A stretch of DNA of 64,000 bases from Vagococcus intermedius (GTDB lineage: Bacteria > Bacillota > Bacilli > Lactobacillales > Vagococcaceae): positions 558,001 to 622,000 of the forward strand of contig NZ_CP110232.1 of assembly GCF_029144185.1 (NCBI RefSeq), given 5' to 3'. The position numbers and the translations under genes are program-made. Below are positions 7,920 to 17,640 of the stretch, one piece after another (position 1 is the first letter of the stretch; every line of letters begins with the position of its first letter). Under the pieces are notes generated by a model. It saw only the letters and a program-made list of their open reading frames with translations. It ran no database searches and was not told the DNA's origin.

Positions 7920-9302
7920 ATGAATGCTGACCCAGAGAGTCAGTCCTTAGTGGGCCAACTAGTTATTTTGGTGGTCTTAACATTGTTAAATGCGTTTTTT
8001 GCTGCAGCCGAGATTGCGGTTGTTTCATTAAACAAAAATCGAATCGAACAAAAAGCTGAACAAGGTGATAAAAAAGCGTTGCGACTGTTTGCTTTACTAA
8101 GTAATTCGAGCCATTTTTTATCGACGATCCAAGTCGGGATTACTTTAGTAAATATTTTAGCCGGAGCGTCGCTTGCTGATGCATTTGCTAAAAAATTAGC
8201 ACCATTATTTGGTGATGCTACTTGGGCAATGCAGCTTTCTAAAATTTCTGTATTAGTGTTATTAACTTATATTTCAATTGTCTTTGGCGAGCTATATCCT
8301 AAAAGAATCGCTTTGAATAAGTCGGAAGAGGTTGCTCGCTTTGCAATTGGTCCAATCAGTGCGATCGGTGTTATTGCCAAACCTTTTGTCTGGTTATTAT
8401 CAGCTTCGACAGATCTTTTAAGTAAACTAACACCTATGAAATTCGATGATGTTGACAACAAAATGACACGAGATGAAATGCGCTACATGTTGGAAAAAGA
8501 GGGCGTCTTAGAATCAGAAGAATTAGAGATGGTTCAAGGTGTTTTTTCACTTGATACAACAGTAGCCAGAGAAGTCATGGTTCCAAGAACAGATGCGTTC
8601 ATGGTTGATTTAAACGACCCGATAGAAGAAAATCTAGCATTAGTTTTAGATAATAGTTTTTCAAGAATCCCTGTTTATGATAATGACAAAGATAAAGTGA
8701 TAGGGGTCTTGCATTTGAAACGCTTATTAAAAGAAGCGTATTCTAAAGGTTTTGATAAAATTGATTTATTATCAATTTTACAAGAACCACTCTTTGTTCC
8801 AGAAACTATTTTCACTGATGATTTGCTATATGAGTTAAAACGCACCCAAAATGCGATGGCTATCTTATTAGATGAGTATGGTGGCATGGTAGGGATTGTG
8901 ACTTTGGAAGATTTGTTAGAAGAGATTGTTGGTGACATTGAAGATGAATCTGATGAAGTTGAAAAATTATATTCACAAATAGAAGAGAATGTTTACTACG
9001 TCCAAGGTCGAATGCCAATTGATGATTTTAATGAGTTATTTGATAAAAATTTAGACATGAAAGACGTCGATACGATGGCAGGTTATCTGATTACTGCTCT
9101 TGGAACAATCCCAGATGAAGATGAAAAGCTTGCCTATGAGGTAGAAGATATGGAACTAGTCTCAGAAGAAATGGAAGGGTCAAGAGTACTTTTAATTAAA
9201 GTAACCTTTAACACGCCAAATCCCGAAGACTCTTCAGAACCAGAAGAAAAAGAAACAAAAAAAGAAGACAAAAAATTCTTCGGGAAAGATAGTCGCGATT
9301 AA
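7920..9302 (+). CDS. hemolysin-family CNNM/CBS transporter (CorC/MpfA-like)
   Basis: A 460-residue protein with an N-terminal CNNM (DUF21) domain of three or four membrane segments (residues 10-165, including FFAAAEIAVVSLNKNRIEQ). A CBS pair follows (REVMVPRTDAFMVD and LLDEYGGMVGIVTLEDLLEEIVGDI). A C-terminal CorC_HlyC domain lies near residues 355-430. The last 25 residues are charged. Relatives export Mg2+ or resist high Mg2+; haemolysis is a historic label. GGGGAGAAAA precedes the ATG. The last codons (KDSRD and the stop) are included in the first copy of a tandem repeat that follows. Confidence 0.88.
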   Translation: MNADPESQSLVGQLVILVVLTLLNAFFAAAEIAVVSLNKNRIEQKAEQGDKKALRLFALLSNSSHFLSTIQVGITLVNILAGASLADAFAKKLAPLFGDATWAMQLSKISVLVLLTYISIVFGELYPKRIALNKSEEVARFAIGPISAIGVIAKPFVWLLSASTDLLSKLTPMKFDDVDNKMTRDEMRYMLEKEGVLESEELEMVQGVFSLDTTVAREVMVPRTDAFMVDLNDPIEENLALVLDNSFSRIPVYDNDKDKVIGVLHLKRLLKEAYSKGFDKIDLLSILQEPLFVPETIFTDDLLYELKRTQNAMAILLDEYGGMVGIVTLEDLLEEIVGDIEDESDEVEKLYSQIEENVYYVQGRMPIDDFNELFDKNLDMKDVDTMAGYLITALGTIPDEDEKLAYEVEDMELVSEEMEGSRVLLIKVTFNTPNPEDSSEPEEKETKKEDKKFFGKDSRD

Positions 9303-9614
9303 CTCCCGTTTTACTTTGAGAAATTAAAAGAAAGCCCCTAACTCAAAAAAAGAGTAATGGGCTTTTTAATTTCCGAAAAGTAGGGAGTAATAGCCCTAAA
9401 GATAGTCGCGATTAACTCCCGTTTTAATTTGAGAAATTAAATGAAAGCCCCTAACTCAAAAAAGAGTAACGGGCTTTTTAATTTCCGAGAAGTAGGGAGT
9501 AATAGCCCTAAAGATAGTCGCGATTAACTCCCGTTTTACTTTGAGAAATTAAATGAAAGCCCCTAACTCAAAAAAAGAGTAACGGGCTTTTTAATTTCTG
9601 AGAAGTAGGGGTAA
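9285..9614 (+). repeat. three tandem ~112-bp repeats, each carrying a terminator hairpin
   Basis: Copies start at 9285, 9398 and 9510, with periods of 113 and 112 bp. Each copy begins with AAAGATAGTCGCGATTAA, which in copy 1 encodes the end of the preceding protein and its stop. Each then carries a hairpin (AAAGCCC ... GGGCTTT with inner ACTC/GAGT) followed by T-rich DNA and a second short inverted repeat (TAGGG/CCCTA in copies 1 and 2). Copies 2 and 3 share changes absent from copy 1 (TAACGGG, GAGAAG), so the last duplication was probably of a later copy. No gene is seen between 9303 and 9660. Confidence 0.9.
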
Positions 9615-9628
9615 GTAATCCTCATAAT

Positions 9629-9662
9629 AAAAAAACTTTCCTAATTTAGGAAAGTTTTTTTT
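9629..9662. terminator. bidirectional terminator between the CNNM gene and recQ
   Basis: A stem ACTTTCCTAA/TTTAGGAAAGT with long A and T runs on both sides ends transcripts from both strands and overlaps the recQ stop codon. Confidence 0.9.
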
Positions 9663-11487
9663 ATGCTTGTTCTGCGATATAGTCTGTGATTAGTTCCAAG
9701 AAGTCTTCGCCATATTTTGCTAATTTAGCTTCCCCAACACCATTGATTTTAGTCAATTCAGAGGCGGTTGTTGGTAAATTAGTTGTCATTTCACGCAAAG
9801 TTGCATCGGTAAAGACAATATAGGCAGGGACTTTTTGTTGATCTGCAAAATTGCGACGTAATACTTGTAATTTTGCAAATAGTGCTGGATTTTTGATATC
9901 GTCGTTTGCCAACCTTTTTTTCTTTTTAGGGGCTTCTTCCTTGACTAAGTTCATCATTAAAGTGGCATTAGGTTTAAGTAGTTCTATTGCTCTAAACCCT
10001 AATTTTAGAGTAGGATATTGACCATCAACTTGTTCTAAGTAGCATTCAGCTAGCATGAACTCAATCATTTGACGCAGTTGTTTTTCACTAGTCTCTTTCA
10101 TTAAACCGTAAGTGGATAGTTTATCAAGGTGCAAGCTTTTGATACGTTGTTGCTCACTTCCACGTAAGACATCGATAACGAGACGTATGCCGTAGTTTTC
10201 ACGGAGACGTTTGACACAGGAGATGATTTTTTGGGCTGAAATCGTCACATCTATTTTTTCAGTATTGGCTAAGCAAGTGCTACAGTTTCCGCAATAGTGA
10301 GGACTTCGTTCACCAAAGTACATCAAAATATAGTGACGTAAGCAATCTTGTGTGAAGCAATAAAATGACATTCTTTTAAGGCGTTCTTGCTCGTGTTTTT
10401 TAAATTGGTCACGTTCTTCTTCGGACAATTGATCGTTTTCAGCGTTATTATCAATAAAGTATTGGTTTGTTACCACGTCACGCCCACTATAAAGTAAGAC
10501 ACATTCAGCTGTCGACCCATCACGTCCAGCGCGGCCCGCTTCTTGGTAATAACTTTCCATATTTTTGGGCATATTGTAGTGGATGACAAAGGAGACGTTT
10601 GATTTATCAATTCCCATACCAAAAGCATTAGTTGCAATCATAATTTTAGCTTGATCTGTCACAAAAAGTTCTTGGTTTAGTTTTCGTTCAGCATCTTCTA
10701 AACCAGCATGATAGCGGGTAGCACTGTAGCCCATCTCGTTTAGTCGTTCGGTTACTTCTTCAACATTTTTTCGTGAGTTACAGTAGATAACCCCGTTCAG
10801 TTCTTCGTGATTATCTACATATTTAGCAACAAAATCAAATTTATCTTTTGGTTTTGCAACAGTAAAAGTTAAATTTTTACGATCAAAGCCAGTTGTAATA
10901 GTATAAGGATCTTTAAGTTTTAAAAGTTGTGTAATATCTTCTTTGACAAGAGGGGTAGCAGTGGCGGTAAAAGCACCAACGACTGGCCGGATAGGTAACT
11001 GATTGATATAGTCATTTATTTGTAAATAACCGGGTCTAAAATCTTGTCCCCATTGGGAAACGCAGTGGGCTTCATCTACGCTAATGAAATCAATCTTTAA
11101 GTGACGTGATAGCTCTAAAAAACGATTGGTTGTCAGTTGTTCAGGCGCTATGTAGATTAGTTTATAACGACCTTGTCGTGTGTTCATCAACATTTTATTT
11201 TGTTGAGTAGGTGTTAGAGAACTATTTAAATAAGCGGCAGGGACACCGACTTGCTTGAGCGCAGAAACTTGATCCTTCATTAGAGAAATCAACGGTGAGA
11301 TGACGAGTGTAATACCATCGAACACCAAAGCAGGGATTTGATAGCAGAGCGATTTTCCAGCACCAGTAGGCATAATACCTAACACATCTTGTCGTTGCAG
11401 TAAAGCGTCAATAATTTCTTCTTGGCCCTCACGAAATTCTGAATAACCAAAATAAGTTTGTAAAATTTGATGTTTTGTTTGAGTCAT
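9661..11487 (-). CDS. recQ: ATP-dependent DNA helicase RecQ
   Basis: A 608-residue 3'-5' DNA helicase of recombination and replication-fork repair. It has Walker A MPTGAGKSLCYQ, a DEAH box in ISVDEAHCVSQWG, and helicase C motifs ATNAFGMGIDKSNV and YYQEAGRAGRDG. The RecQ zinc site has CFTQDCLRHYILMYFGE and CGNCSTC. A winged helix follows, then a C-terminal HRDC domain from about residue 535. All motifs are intact and length is normal. It is monocistronic, with a bidirectional terminator at its 3' end. Confidence 0.95.
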   Translation of the reverse strand: MTQTKHQILQTYFGYSEFREGQEEIIDALLQRQDVLGIMPTGAGKSLCYQIPALVFDGITLVISPLISLMKDQVSALKQVGVPAAYLNSSLTPTQQNKMLMNTRQGRYKLIYIAPEQLTTNRFLELSRHLKIDFISVDEAHCVSQWGQDFRPGYLQINDYINQLPIRPVVGAFTATATPLVKEDITQLLKLKDPYTITTGFDRKNLTFTVAKPKDKFDFVAKYVDNHEELNGVIYCNSRKNVEEVTERLNEMGYSATRYHAGLEDAERKLNQELFVTDQAKIMIATNAFGMGIDKSNVSFVIHYNMPKNMESYYQEAGRAGRDGSTAECVLLYSGRDVVTNQYFIDNNAENDQLSEEERDQFKKHEQERLKRMSFYCFTQDCLRHYILMYFGERSPHYCGNCSTCLANTEKIDVTISAQKIISCVKRLRENYGIRLVIDVLRGSEQQRIKSLHLDKLSTYGLMKETSEKQLRQMIEFMLAECYLEQVDGQYPTLKLGFRAIELLKPNATLMMNLVKEEAPKKKKRLANDDIKNPALFAKLQVLRRNFADQQKVPAYIVFTDATLREMTTNLPTTASELTKINGVGEAKLAKYGEDFLELITDYIAEQA

Positions 11488-11577
11488 AGGGTGTGTCGAC
11501 TCCTTTCCTACACGTTGTAATTTATCTATTATAGCATAAGTTATTTATAAAGATGATAGGTGATGAGATGAGAAATG

Positions 11578-11615
11578 AAAAGACAACGATTAACTATTAA
11601 TCGTTGTCTTTTTTT
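11578..11615. terminator. terminator downstream of the beta-propeller gene
   Basis: The near-perfect stem AAAAGACAACGATTAA/TTAATCGTTGTCTTTT has A and T runs. On the minus strand it ends the gene at 11620-12858. Confidence 0.85.
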
Positions 11616-11619
11616 AGTA

Positions 11620-12858
11620 TTATTTTATTTTTTTATGTAGATCTGCATAATTAGACATATCAACGCCAGTTAAGTTGTTAATATCAGCACCATAAGACAA
11701 GCCAATCCCTCGTGTATCGTCAAAGCCGATTCCACTGTAGAAGACGTAATACTTACCATTTTCTTTGATGAAGCAGCTACGATAAATTCCACGTCCGTCC
11801 CATGCTTCTTTTTTTTGTGAGGGATAGATGATAGGGGTTAAATCAGTCCATTGTTTTCCATCTGGTGAAGATGAGTGATAGAGATTCATAACATGACGCT
11901 CTTCAAGGTCAGGTTTTTCACCTTCTTGTTTTGAACCAACTAAAATCATTTCATATTTTCCTTCAATTTTTTGAACATCTAAATGCCAGTGATGCATGTT
12001 AGCTGTTTTATTTTCGTAAGGAACGTTTACTTCAACAGGTTTTGTCCAAGTTTGACCATCCTGACTTTCGCGATACCAAATACGGTAACCGTTAGCAACA
12101 TACCAAACTTTATAACCACTCTCGTCTTTTACAAAGGCAGGAGATACCCAATCATCGGTTTTACGAGGGCCACGATTGGTAATTTTTTTATCGCTCCAAG
12201 TTTTGCCATCAAGTGTATCTGCACGATAAATGATTGCTTCTTGCTTAATATCATCAACATAACGCCAGAAGACTTCTAGACGATCTTTTTCTTTGTTATA
12301 AACAATATGAGTATCTGAATCGTATTGTTTTGGGTTGTTATCTTGATCAAATTCTTTAGATTTTGGTTCATCCAAAGGATTTTTCAAGTCATTTGCGGCT
12401 TCCCAAGTTACCAAGTCATTGCTACCAAAAATATGTGGATTCTCTTTAGCGGCATCTCCTTTAGGATAAGAAGTCACAGCCATCCAATATTTATAGCCGT
12501 GCCATTTTTCAGGAAAAGCGACGACAGAAGGATGAGTTGTTTCAACAGTATTATAAGCAGTAGGTAGAACTAAGCGTTCTTTAGCATTTGCTTTCGTTGT
12601 AATTTTTTCTCCAGTAGTATTGTCAATCAATTGCTCTGCTTGTCTTTCGTGACGTGCTAGGTATTTGGTTTGGACAAAGTTATAAGTCATGTAACTGAAG
12701 CCACTTAAGCCAATCAAAGCTAATAAGGTCATAAAAATAGTAAAAGGTTTTCGGTTCTTTTTCCCAGAGTTTGTTGCCTTAGCATAGAAAAAGCTAGTTA
12801 AAGCAAAGGTCAATAGGATTAGACCAAGTGTGCCAATAATAAAAAATCTTAATCTCAT
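11620..12858 (-). CDS. membrane-anchored five-bladed beta-propeller (GH43/GH32-like) protein
   Basis: A 412-residue protein. Two hydrophobic segments (about residues 3-25 and 38-62) are followed by a large extracytoplasmic part. This contains propeller-like blades with recurring SxDG-xxWT units (SQDGQTWTKP, SSPDGKQWTDL, ADTLDGKTWSDK) and acidic residues after strand turns, as in glycoside hydrolase clan GH-J/F folds. The substrate is unknown and no catalytic triad could be assigned. The start was set at 12858 because GGAGGT lies 5 bp before; the ATG at 12870 is part of that RBS. It is transcribed alone. Confidence 0.65.
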   Translation of the reverse strand: MRLRFFIIGTLGLILLTFALTSFFYAKATNSGKKNRKPFTIFMTLLALIGLSGFSYMTYNFVQTKYLARHERQAEQLIDNTTGEKITTKANAKERLVLPTAYNTVETTHPSVVAFPEKWHGYKYWMAVTSYPKGDAAKENPHIFGSNDLVTWEAANDLKNPLDEPKSKEFDQDNNPKQYDSDTHIVYNKEKDRLEVFWRYVDDIKQEAIIYRADTLDGKTWSDKKITNRGPRKTDDWVSPAFVKDESGYKVWYVANGYRIWYRESQDGQTWTKPVEVNVPYENKTANMHHWHLDVQKIEGKYEMILVGSKQEGEKPDLEERHVMNLYHSSSPDGKQWTDLTPIIYPSQKKEAWDGRGIYRSCFIKENGKYYVFYSGIGFDDTRGIGLSYGADINNLTGVDMSNYADLHKKIK

Positions 12859-12898
12859 AATTACCTCCATTTTTAATAAAAATATTTAATCCGTCCAT

Positions 12899-12927
12899 AT
12901 TATACCGTAAAGTATTCCTAATAGTAA
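12899..12927 (-). promoter_or_regulatory. promoter of the beta-propeller gene
   Basis: On the minus strand -35 TTACTA and -10 TATAAT are separated by 17 bp, about 40 bp upstream of the start codon. Confidence 0.6.
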
Positions 12928-13113
12928 TAGCCTGCATGTGCAATATTCTTAATAAATTACTAAAATCAGAAAAGTCAGTGACTCTCTTAATGGTTTATGT
13001 TTTTAAATAGGTGAGTGGAAAATAAAGTGGGATAATTAATTTTTTGAAGCTGAGTTGGGTCAGACTCTAAAGGATAAGCGCTATGAGTTAGGCTTTATTC
13101 TAAAACCTCTTCA

Positions 13114-13122
13114 TGATATACT
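13114..13122 (+). promoter_or_regulatory. extended -10 promoter of prfC
   Basis: TGATATACT matches TGnTATAcT. It predicts a leader of about 125 nt before the prfC start codon. Confidence 0.55.
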
Positions 13123-13161
13123 ATCAAGGAATGACAACTTTTTTGTCTTTTTTTGACTTAT

Positions 13162-13179
13162 AGAGGTGAAAAAATGTAA
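13162..13179 (+). promoter_or_regulatory. start-stop minicistron (AUG-UAA) with a strong RBS in the prfC leader
   Basis: AGAGGTGA is followed 4-5 nt later by ATG directly joined to TAA. A ribosome loading here would initiate and terminate at once. Since prfC encodes release factor 3, the element may sense termination or recycling. The sequence is seen directly; the function is inference. Confidence 0.35.
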
Positions 13180-13255
13180 ACAACGTTGATTCTTATATAA
13201 AAAAGCAAGTAGTGTGTTAATGATAGAAATCAATGATAATTTAAGGAGTGGACTA

Positions 13256-14833
13256 ATGAGCAATAAATTAAGAGATGCAGTTGATAGTCGCCGTACATTT
13301 GCGATTATTTCCCATCCGGATGCTGGTAAAACAACAATTACTGAACAGTTATTACTTTTTGGTGGAGCAATTCGTCAAGCTGGAACAGTTAAAGGTAAAA
13401 AAACAGGTAATTTTGCAAAATCTGACTGGATGGAAATTGAAAAACAAAGAGGGATTTCAGTTACTAGTTCTGTTATGCAATTTGATTTTGATGGCAAGCG
13501 TGTCAATATTTTAGATACACCTGGACATGAGGATTTTTCTGAGGATACGTATCGAACATTGATGGCAGTAGATGCTGCTGTCATGGTAGTTGATAGTGCT
13601 AAAGGGATTGAAGCGCAAACAAAAAAACTATTTAAAGTTTGTCGTATGCGTGGCATTCCTATTTTTACTTTTATGAATAAATTGGATCGTGATGGTCGGG
13701 AACCACTAGATTTATTATCTGAATTGGAAGAGGTCTTAGAAATTGAATCTTATCCAATGAATTGGCCGATTGGTATGGGGAAAGGGTTAGAAGGACTTTA
13801 CGACGTTTACAATAAGCGTGTTGAATTACATCGCCCTGAAAAATATGGAACAGAGCGTTTTATTTCATTAAATGATGCAGGAGATATTCCAGCAGATCAT
13901 CCCTTACACCAAGATTCAGTTTATAATCAAGCGTTGGAAGATATTGAATTGTTAGTCGAAGCGGGTAATGAGTTTTCAGAAGAACGCATTGCTTCAGGCG
14001 AGTTAACACCTGTCTTCTTTGGTTCGGCTTTAACTAATTTTGGAGTAGAGACATTTTTAGAAACTTTCTTAAAATTTGCACCAAGTCCTTCTGCCCATAC
14101 AACTGTCGCAGAAGAAGAAGTCAGTCCTTATGAAGAAGAATTTTCAGGTTTTGTGTTTAAAATCCAAGCCAACATGAACCCAGCTCATCGCGACCGGATT
14201 GCATTTATTCGCGTATGTTCAGGAGAGTTTGAGCGTGGGATGGATGTTTTCTTAGAGCGTACTGGGAAAAAATTCAAGTTGACGAATTCAACTCAATTTA
14301 TGGCTGATAGTCGTGAAACTGTCGAAAGTGCTGTAGCAGGCGATATTATTGGTTTATATGATACTGGTAACTATCAAATCGGGGATACCTTATATTCAGG
14401 AAAGTTAAAAGTAGCTTATGAGGAATTACCACAATTTACGCCTGAACTATTTATGAAAGTAACAGCTAAAAATGTGATGAAACAAAAATCATTCCATAAA
14501 GGAATGAGTCAGTTAGTCCAAGAAGGGGCTATCCAATTATATAAAACCGTTGTGACAGAAGATTATATTATTGGGGCTGTTGGACAGCTTCAATTTGAAG
14601 TTTTCCAACACCGTATGCTAAATGAATATAATACGGAAGTTGTCTTAACACCAATGGGAACTAAGACGGCTCGTTGGATTGATGAAGAAGATTTAGATGA
14701 GCGTATGAGTTCAAGTCGTAACATCTTAGTGAAAGATCGTTTTGAGCAACCGTTATTCTTATTTGAAAATCAATTTGCAATGCGTTGGTTTGCTGATAAG
14801 TACCCAGATATTGAATTAAAATCGTTACTATAA
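13256..14833 (+). CDS. prfC: peptide chain release factor 3
   Basis: A 525-residue translational GTPase that dissociates RF1/RF2 after peptide release. The G motifs are SHPDAGKTT (P-loop), the [14 protein letters not shown] switch region and FMNKLDRD. Domain II and the RF3 C-terminal domain follow ([27 protein letters not shown]). The start was set at 13256 ([21 protein letters not shown]) with AAGGAG 8 bp upstream; the frame could extend to 13214 but has no RBS there. It is transcribed alone from its own promoter with a long leader. Confidence 0.95.
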   Translation: MSNKLRDAVDSRRTFAIISHPDAGKTTITEQLLLFGGAIRQAGTVKGKKTGNFAKSDWMEIEKQRGISVTSSVMQFDFDGKRVNILDTPGHEDFSEDTYRTLMAVDAAVMVVDSAKGIEAQTKKLFKVCRMRGIPIFTFMNKLDRDGREPLDLLSELEEVLEIESYPMNWPIGMGKGLEGLYDVYNKRVELHRPEKYGTERFISLNDAGDIPADHPLHQDSVYNQALEDIELLVEAGNEFSEERIASGELTPVFFGSALTNFGVETFLETFLKFAPSPSAHTTVAEEEVSPYEEEFSGFVFKIQANMNPAHRDRIAFIRVCSGEFERGMDVFLERTGKKFKLTNSTQFMADSRETVESAVAGDIIGLYDTGNYQIGDTLYSGKLKVAYEELPQFTPELFMKVTAKNVMKQKSFHKGMSQLVQEGAIQLYKTVVTEDYIIGAVGQLQFEVFQHRMLNEYNTEVVLTPMGTKTARWIDEEDLDERMSSSRNILVKDRFEQPLFLFENQFAMRWFADKYPDIELKSLL

Positions 14834-14835
14834 TG

Positions 14836-14877
14836 AAAAAAAGAAGTCAACTCCAATTGGGAGCTGGCTTCTTTTTT
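14836..14877. terminator. bidirectional terminator between prfC and the DUF1827 gene
   Basis: AAAAAGAAG and CTTCTTTTT pair around an inner CTCC/GGGAG stem. A-runs and T-runs on both sides serve the convergent genes. Confidence 0.85.
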
Positions 14878-14881
14878 TATA

Positions 14882-15202
14882 TTATTGAGAAACACTGATA
14901 CTTTCCTCTTCTAACTCCTGTGTGACGGGGATTGAAATTTCGACAATACCGTCCATTTGCAGCATATTTAAGGTATGTTCTTCTTGTTCTGTTTTAATAA
15001 GGCGACGCATTACCGCTTGAATCTCATCTTGTTTAATATTACGTTGTTTGTTTGTAATCAAAATTTCTTTGTGTGTTGGAGCTTCTGTATAAATAACTGA
15101 AGATTTACCTAGAGTAAACACGCGGATAAAAGTGGCATCAGTACTATCCAACTGTTGACTGACTAAATCTGGATAACTATTAGTAACATCTATTAATTTC
15201 AT
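14882..15202 (-). CDS. DUF1827 family protein
   Basis: A 106-residue soluble protein that I match to DUF1827, a family found in streptococci, enterococci and relatives, with no known function. It has a mixed alpha/beta pattern (FIRVFTLGKSSVIYTEAPTHKEILITNKQR) and an acidic tail EELEEESISVSQ. GGGTGAG lies 4 bp before the ATG. It is downstream of clpE on the same strand, but a terminator separates them, so it probably has its own promoter. Confidence 0.8.
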   Translation of the reverse strand: MKLIDVTNSYPDLVSQQLDSTDATFIRVFTLGKSSVIYTEAPTHKEILITNKQRNIKQDEIQAVMRRLIKTEQEEHTLNMLQMDGIVEISIPVTQELEEESISVSQ

Positions 15203-15329
15203 TTATCTCACCCCACAAAATGTTTTCAAACCTAGTTAAAAATAATGCTCATTAGGTTTGTTTCTATAGTTCAAGTATAACGCTTTTATTAAAAAAATTC
15301 AAAGATATCTACTTGATAAAGGAGATAAA

Positions 15330-15359
15330 AATAACGTTCAGAGGCCTCTGAACGTTATT
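15330..15359 (-). terminator. perfect 30-bp palindrome, terminator of clpE
   Basis: AATAACGTTCAGAGG is followed immediately by its exact reverse complement, with T-rich DNA beyond it on the minus strand. As RNA the hairpin would need to open 3-4 central bases to make a loop. Confidence 0.75.
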
Positions 15360-15387
15360 GCTTTATTAATTAGGTTTAAACAACCTT

Positions 15388-17574
15388 TTATAGAGGTCGT
15401 TGTTCAATTTTAATGGTCTGGTCAGCTGTTAACCGAGCATTAAACTTGTCAGTATCTGGATTTTCTAAATAGTACTCTGCTAGATTATCACCAATCTGTT
15501 CTTGAATCACACGACGTAAGGGACGAGCTCCCATTTTTGAATCAAAGCCTAATTCTACAAGTTGCTGTTTGACAGCATCATCGACGACTAAATCAAGTGC
15601 TTGTTTGGCAAGTAGTTGATTTAAGTCTAATAACATTAAATCAACAATTTGCAATAAATCATTTTTACTTAGGGACTGGAATTCGATAATACCGTCAAAA
15701 CGGTTTAAGAACTCTGGTTTGAAAAACTGATCCAACTGATTTAGGACGGAGTGTGTCAGTCCATCACGACTAGCGCCAAATCCAACGCTTGCCTCAACGG
15801 AACCAGTACCGGCATTACTTGTCATAATAATCAAGGTGTCTTTAAAGCTAATGGTGCGTCCTTTAGAGTCAGTAAGACGACCATCTTCTAGTAGTTGTAA
15901 AAATAAGTGTAAAACATCGGGATGAGCTTTTTCTACCTCATCTAGTAAAATTAAACTATAAGGCTGACGACGTACCCGTTCTGTTAGTTGACCTGCTTCT
16001 TCATAACCAACATAACCGGGCGGGGAGCCAATGAGTTTAGCAACACTATGTTTTTCCATAAATTCACTCATGTCGAAACGGATCATATTATCTTTGGAAC
16101 CAAATAATTCGTAAGCCAATTGTTTGGCTAGTTCTGTTTTCCCAACTCCTGTTGGTCCGACAAATAAGAAAGAACCAATCGGTCTATTTTTTTGGTTTAG
16201 TCCGATTCGATTACGACGAATAGCCTTAGCTACTTTATCAACAGCTTCATCTTGCCCAATTACTTTTTGACGTAAATCATCTGCTAGTGTTTTTAAGTGT
16301 TGTTGTTCTTTTTCTTGAAGAGCGCCAACCGGGATATTTGTTTGCTGTTCTACAATCTTTTCCATATCCTTTTCAGTGATTTCAGGTCGGTCTTCATCTA
16401 AAATTTCTTTTTCTTTTAAGGTCATCAATTTAGTTAGTTGATCACGGTAATAAGCAGCTTTTTCAAAGTCTTCTTCTATAGAAGCGGTGTGTTTAAGCTG
16501 TTCATTTTCTTTGATGCGTTTTTCTAGTAAATCAGGATTAATGGTTTGAATCGTCAAGTTCTTTTTAGACCCCGCCTCATCAAGCAAATCAATTGCCTTG
16601 TCAGGCAGATGACGATCTGCAATGTAACGACTAGATAAGCTAACAGCACTAGCTAAGGCTTTTTCACTATAAGTCACATGATGATAATCTTCGTAACGTG
16701 TTTTAATTCCTTTTAGGATAGCCAAGGTTTCTTCTTGGGTGGGTTCATTTATTTGAACAGGTTGTAAGCGACGTTCTAAGGCAGCATCTTTTTCAATGAT
16801 ACGGTATTCATTTAATGTCGTAGCGCCTAACATTTGGATTTCACCACGAGCCAAAGCTGGCTTCAGGATGTTGCCAGCGTCTAAATTAGCCTCGCCGACA
16901 CTCCCAGCACCAACTAATTCATGAACCTCATCAATAAATAAAATAATACGGTCATCATTTTGTACTTCTTGTAACAGTTGTTGCATACGTTCTTCAAATT
17001 GCCCACGTACTCCGGTTCCTTGGACTAAGGCAACCACATCGAGTTGAATTACCTCTTTATTGGCTAGTTTTTGGGGCACTTTTTCATTGGCAATCATTAA
17101 AGCAAGACCTTCAGCAACGGCAGTTTTCCCAACCCCAGGTTCCCCGATGAGAACGGGATTATTTTTAGTACGTCTATTTAAGATTTCAATCACTCGCATG
17201 GTTTCTTTGTCACGTCCAATAACCGGATCTATCTTACCTTGTCGAGCGGCTTCTGTTAAATTTAAGCCATATTCAGTCAATAAAGAACTCTCTCTATTAG
17301 TGTGTGGCGGTTGGTTGTTAGTGCCATTATGATTTCCTGCCTGAGTTTTAGGAGGAGTAGAATTTTGTTGATTTAATTGTTTAGATAGGGAACGGAACCA
17401 ATCATCGATTGCTCCTAGCCCATAAGGATCTTGTTGTTGTGACAACTGTTTTTCATGTTGTTGTTTTAAAGATTTATAACAAGATTGGCAATAATCTAAC
17501 TGTTTACGCTCATTCCCAACAGTGGCGTAAAGGTGAATAGTTGCTTCATTTTGTTGACAATTTTGGCATTTCAT
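15388..17574 (-). CDS. clpE: ATP-dependent Clp protease ATP-binding subunit ClpE
   Basis: A 728-residue HSP100 unfoldase that feeds ClpP with damaged proteins. An N-terminal zinc finger (C3, C6, C29, C32; CX2C-X22-CX2C) defines ClpE. Two AAA+ domains follow, with Walker [14 protein letters not shown] and [13 protein letters not shown] and Walker [10 protein letters not shown] and [10 protein letters not shown]. Between them is a UVR/coiled-coil segment ([19 protein letters not shown]). The start at 17574 gives the canonical MKCQNC and has AAGGATG upstream. A CtsR operator lies at 17624-17640, so it is likely heat-shock regulated. Confidence 0.95.
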   Translation of the reverse strand: MKCQNCQQNEATIHLYATVGNERKQLDYCQSCYKSLKQQHEKQLSQQQDPYGLGAIDDWFRSLSKQLNQQNSTPPKTQAGNHNGTNNQPPHTNRESSLLTEYGLNLTEAARQGKIDPVIGRDKETMRVIEILNRRTKNNPVLIGEPGVGKTAVAEGLALMIANEKVPQKLANKEVIQLDVVALVQGTGVRGQFEERMQQLLQEVQNDDRIILFIDEVHELVGAGSVGEANLDAGNILKPALARGEIQMLGATTLNEYRIIEKDAALERRLQPVQINEPTQEETLAILKGIKTRYEDYHHVTYSEKALASAVSLSSRYIADRHLPDKAIDLLDEAGSKKNLTIQTINPDLLEKRIKENEQLKHTASIEEDFEKAAYYRDQLTKLMTLKEKEILDEDRPEITEKDMEKIVEQQTNIPVGALQEKEQQHLKTLADDLRQKVIGQDEAVDKVAKAIRRNRIGLNQKNRPIGSFLFVGPTGVGKTELAKQLAYELFGSKDNMIRFDMSEFMEKHSVAKLIGSPPGYVGYEEAGQLTERVRRQPYSLILLDEVEKAHPDVLHLFLQLLEDGRLTDSKGRTISFKDTLIIMTSNAGTGSVEASVGFGASRDGLTHSVLNQLDQFFKPEFLNRFDGIIEFQSLSKNDLLQIVDLMLLDLNQLLAKQALDLVVDDAVKQQLVELGFDSKMGARPLRRVIQEQIGDNLAEYYLENPDTDKFNARLTADQTIKIEQRPL

Positions 17575-17623
17575 ATCAATCACATCCTTTAATTGACTAG
17601 GCAAAATCGGTCGTAATATAATA

Positions 17624-17640
17624 ATTGACCTTTTTTGACC
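17624..17640 (-). promoter_or_regulatory. CtsR operator upstream of clpE
   Basis: On the minus strand it reads GGTCAAA-AAA-GGTCAAT, a match to the CtsR heptad direct repeat (RGTCAAA NAN RGTCAAA). It lies 50 bp upstream of the clpE start codon, where a bound repressor would block the promoter. Confidence 0.85.

Larger units (their letters stand above)
12859..13255. other. 397-bp intergenic region with divergent promoters
   Basis: This region separates the minus-strand propeller gene from prfC. The propeller promoter reads TTACTA, 17 bp, TATAAT on the minus strand (12899-12927). The prfC promoter is an extended -10 at 13114-13122. A start-stop minicistron lies at 13162-13179. No conserved coding frame or RNA was recognised in the rest. 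Confidence 0.55.

Noticed and set aside
9285-9614. Possible CRISPR array
   Set aside because: The three units are full 112-bp tandem copies with no spacers of unique sequence and no cas gene nearby.
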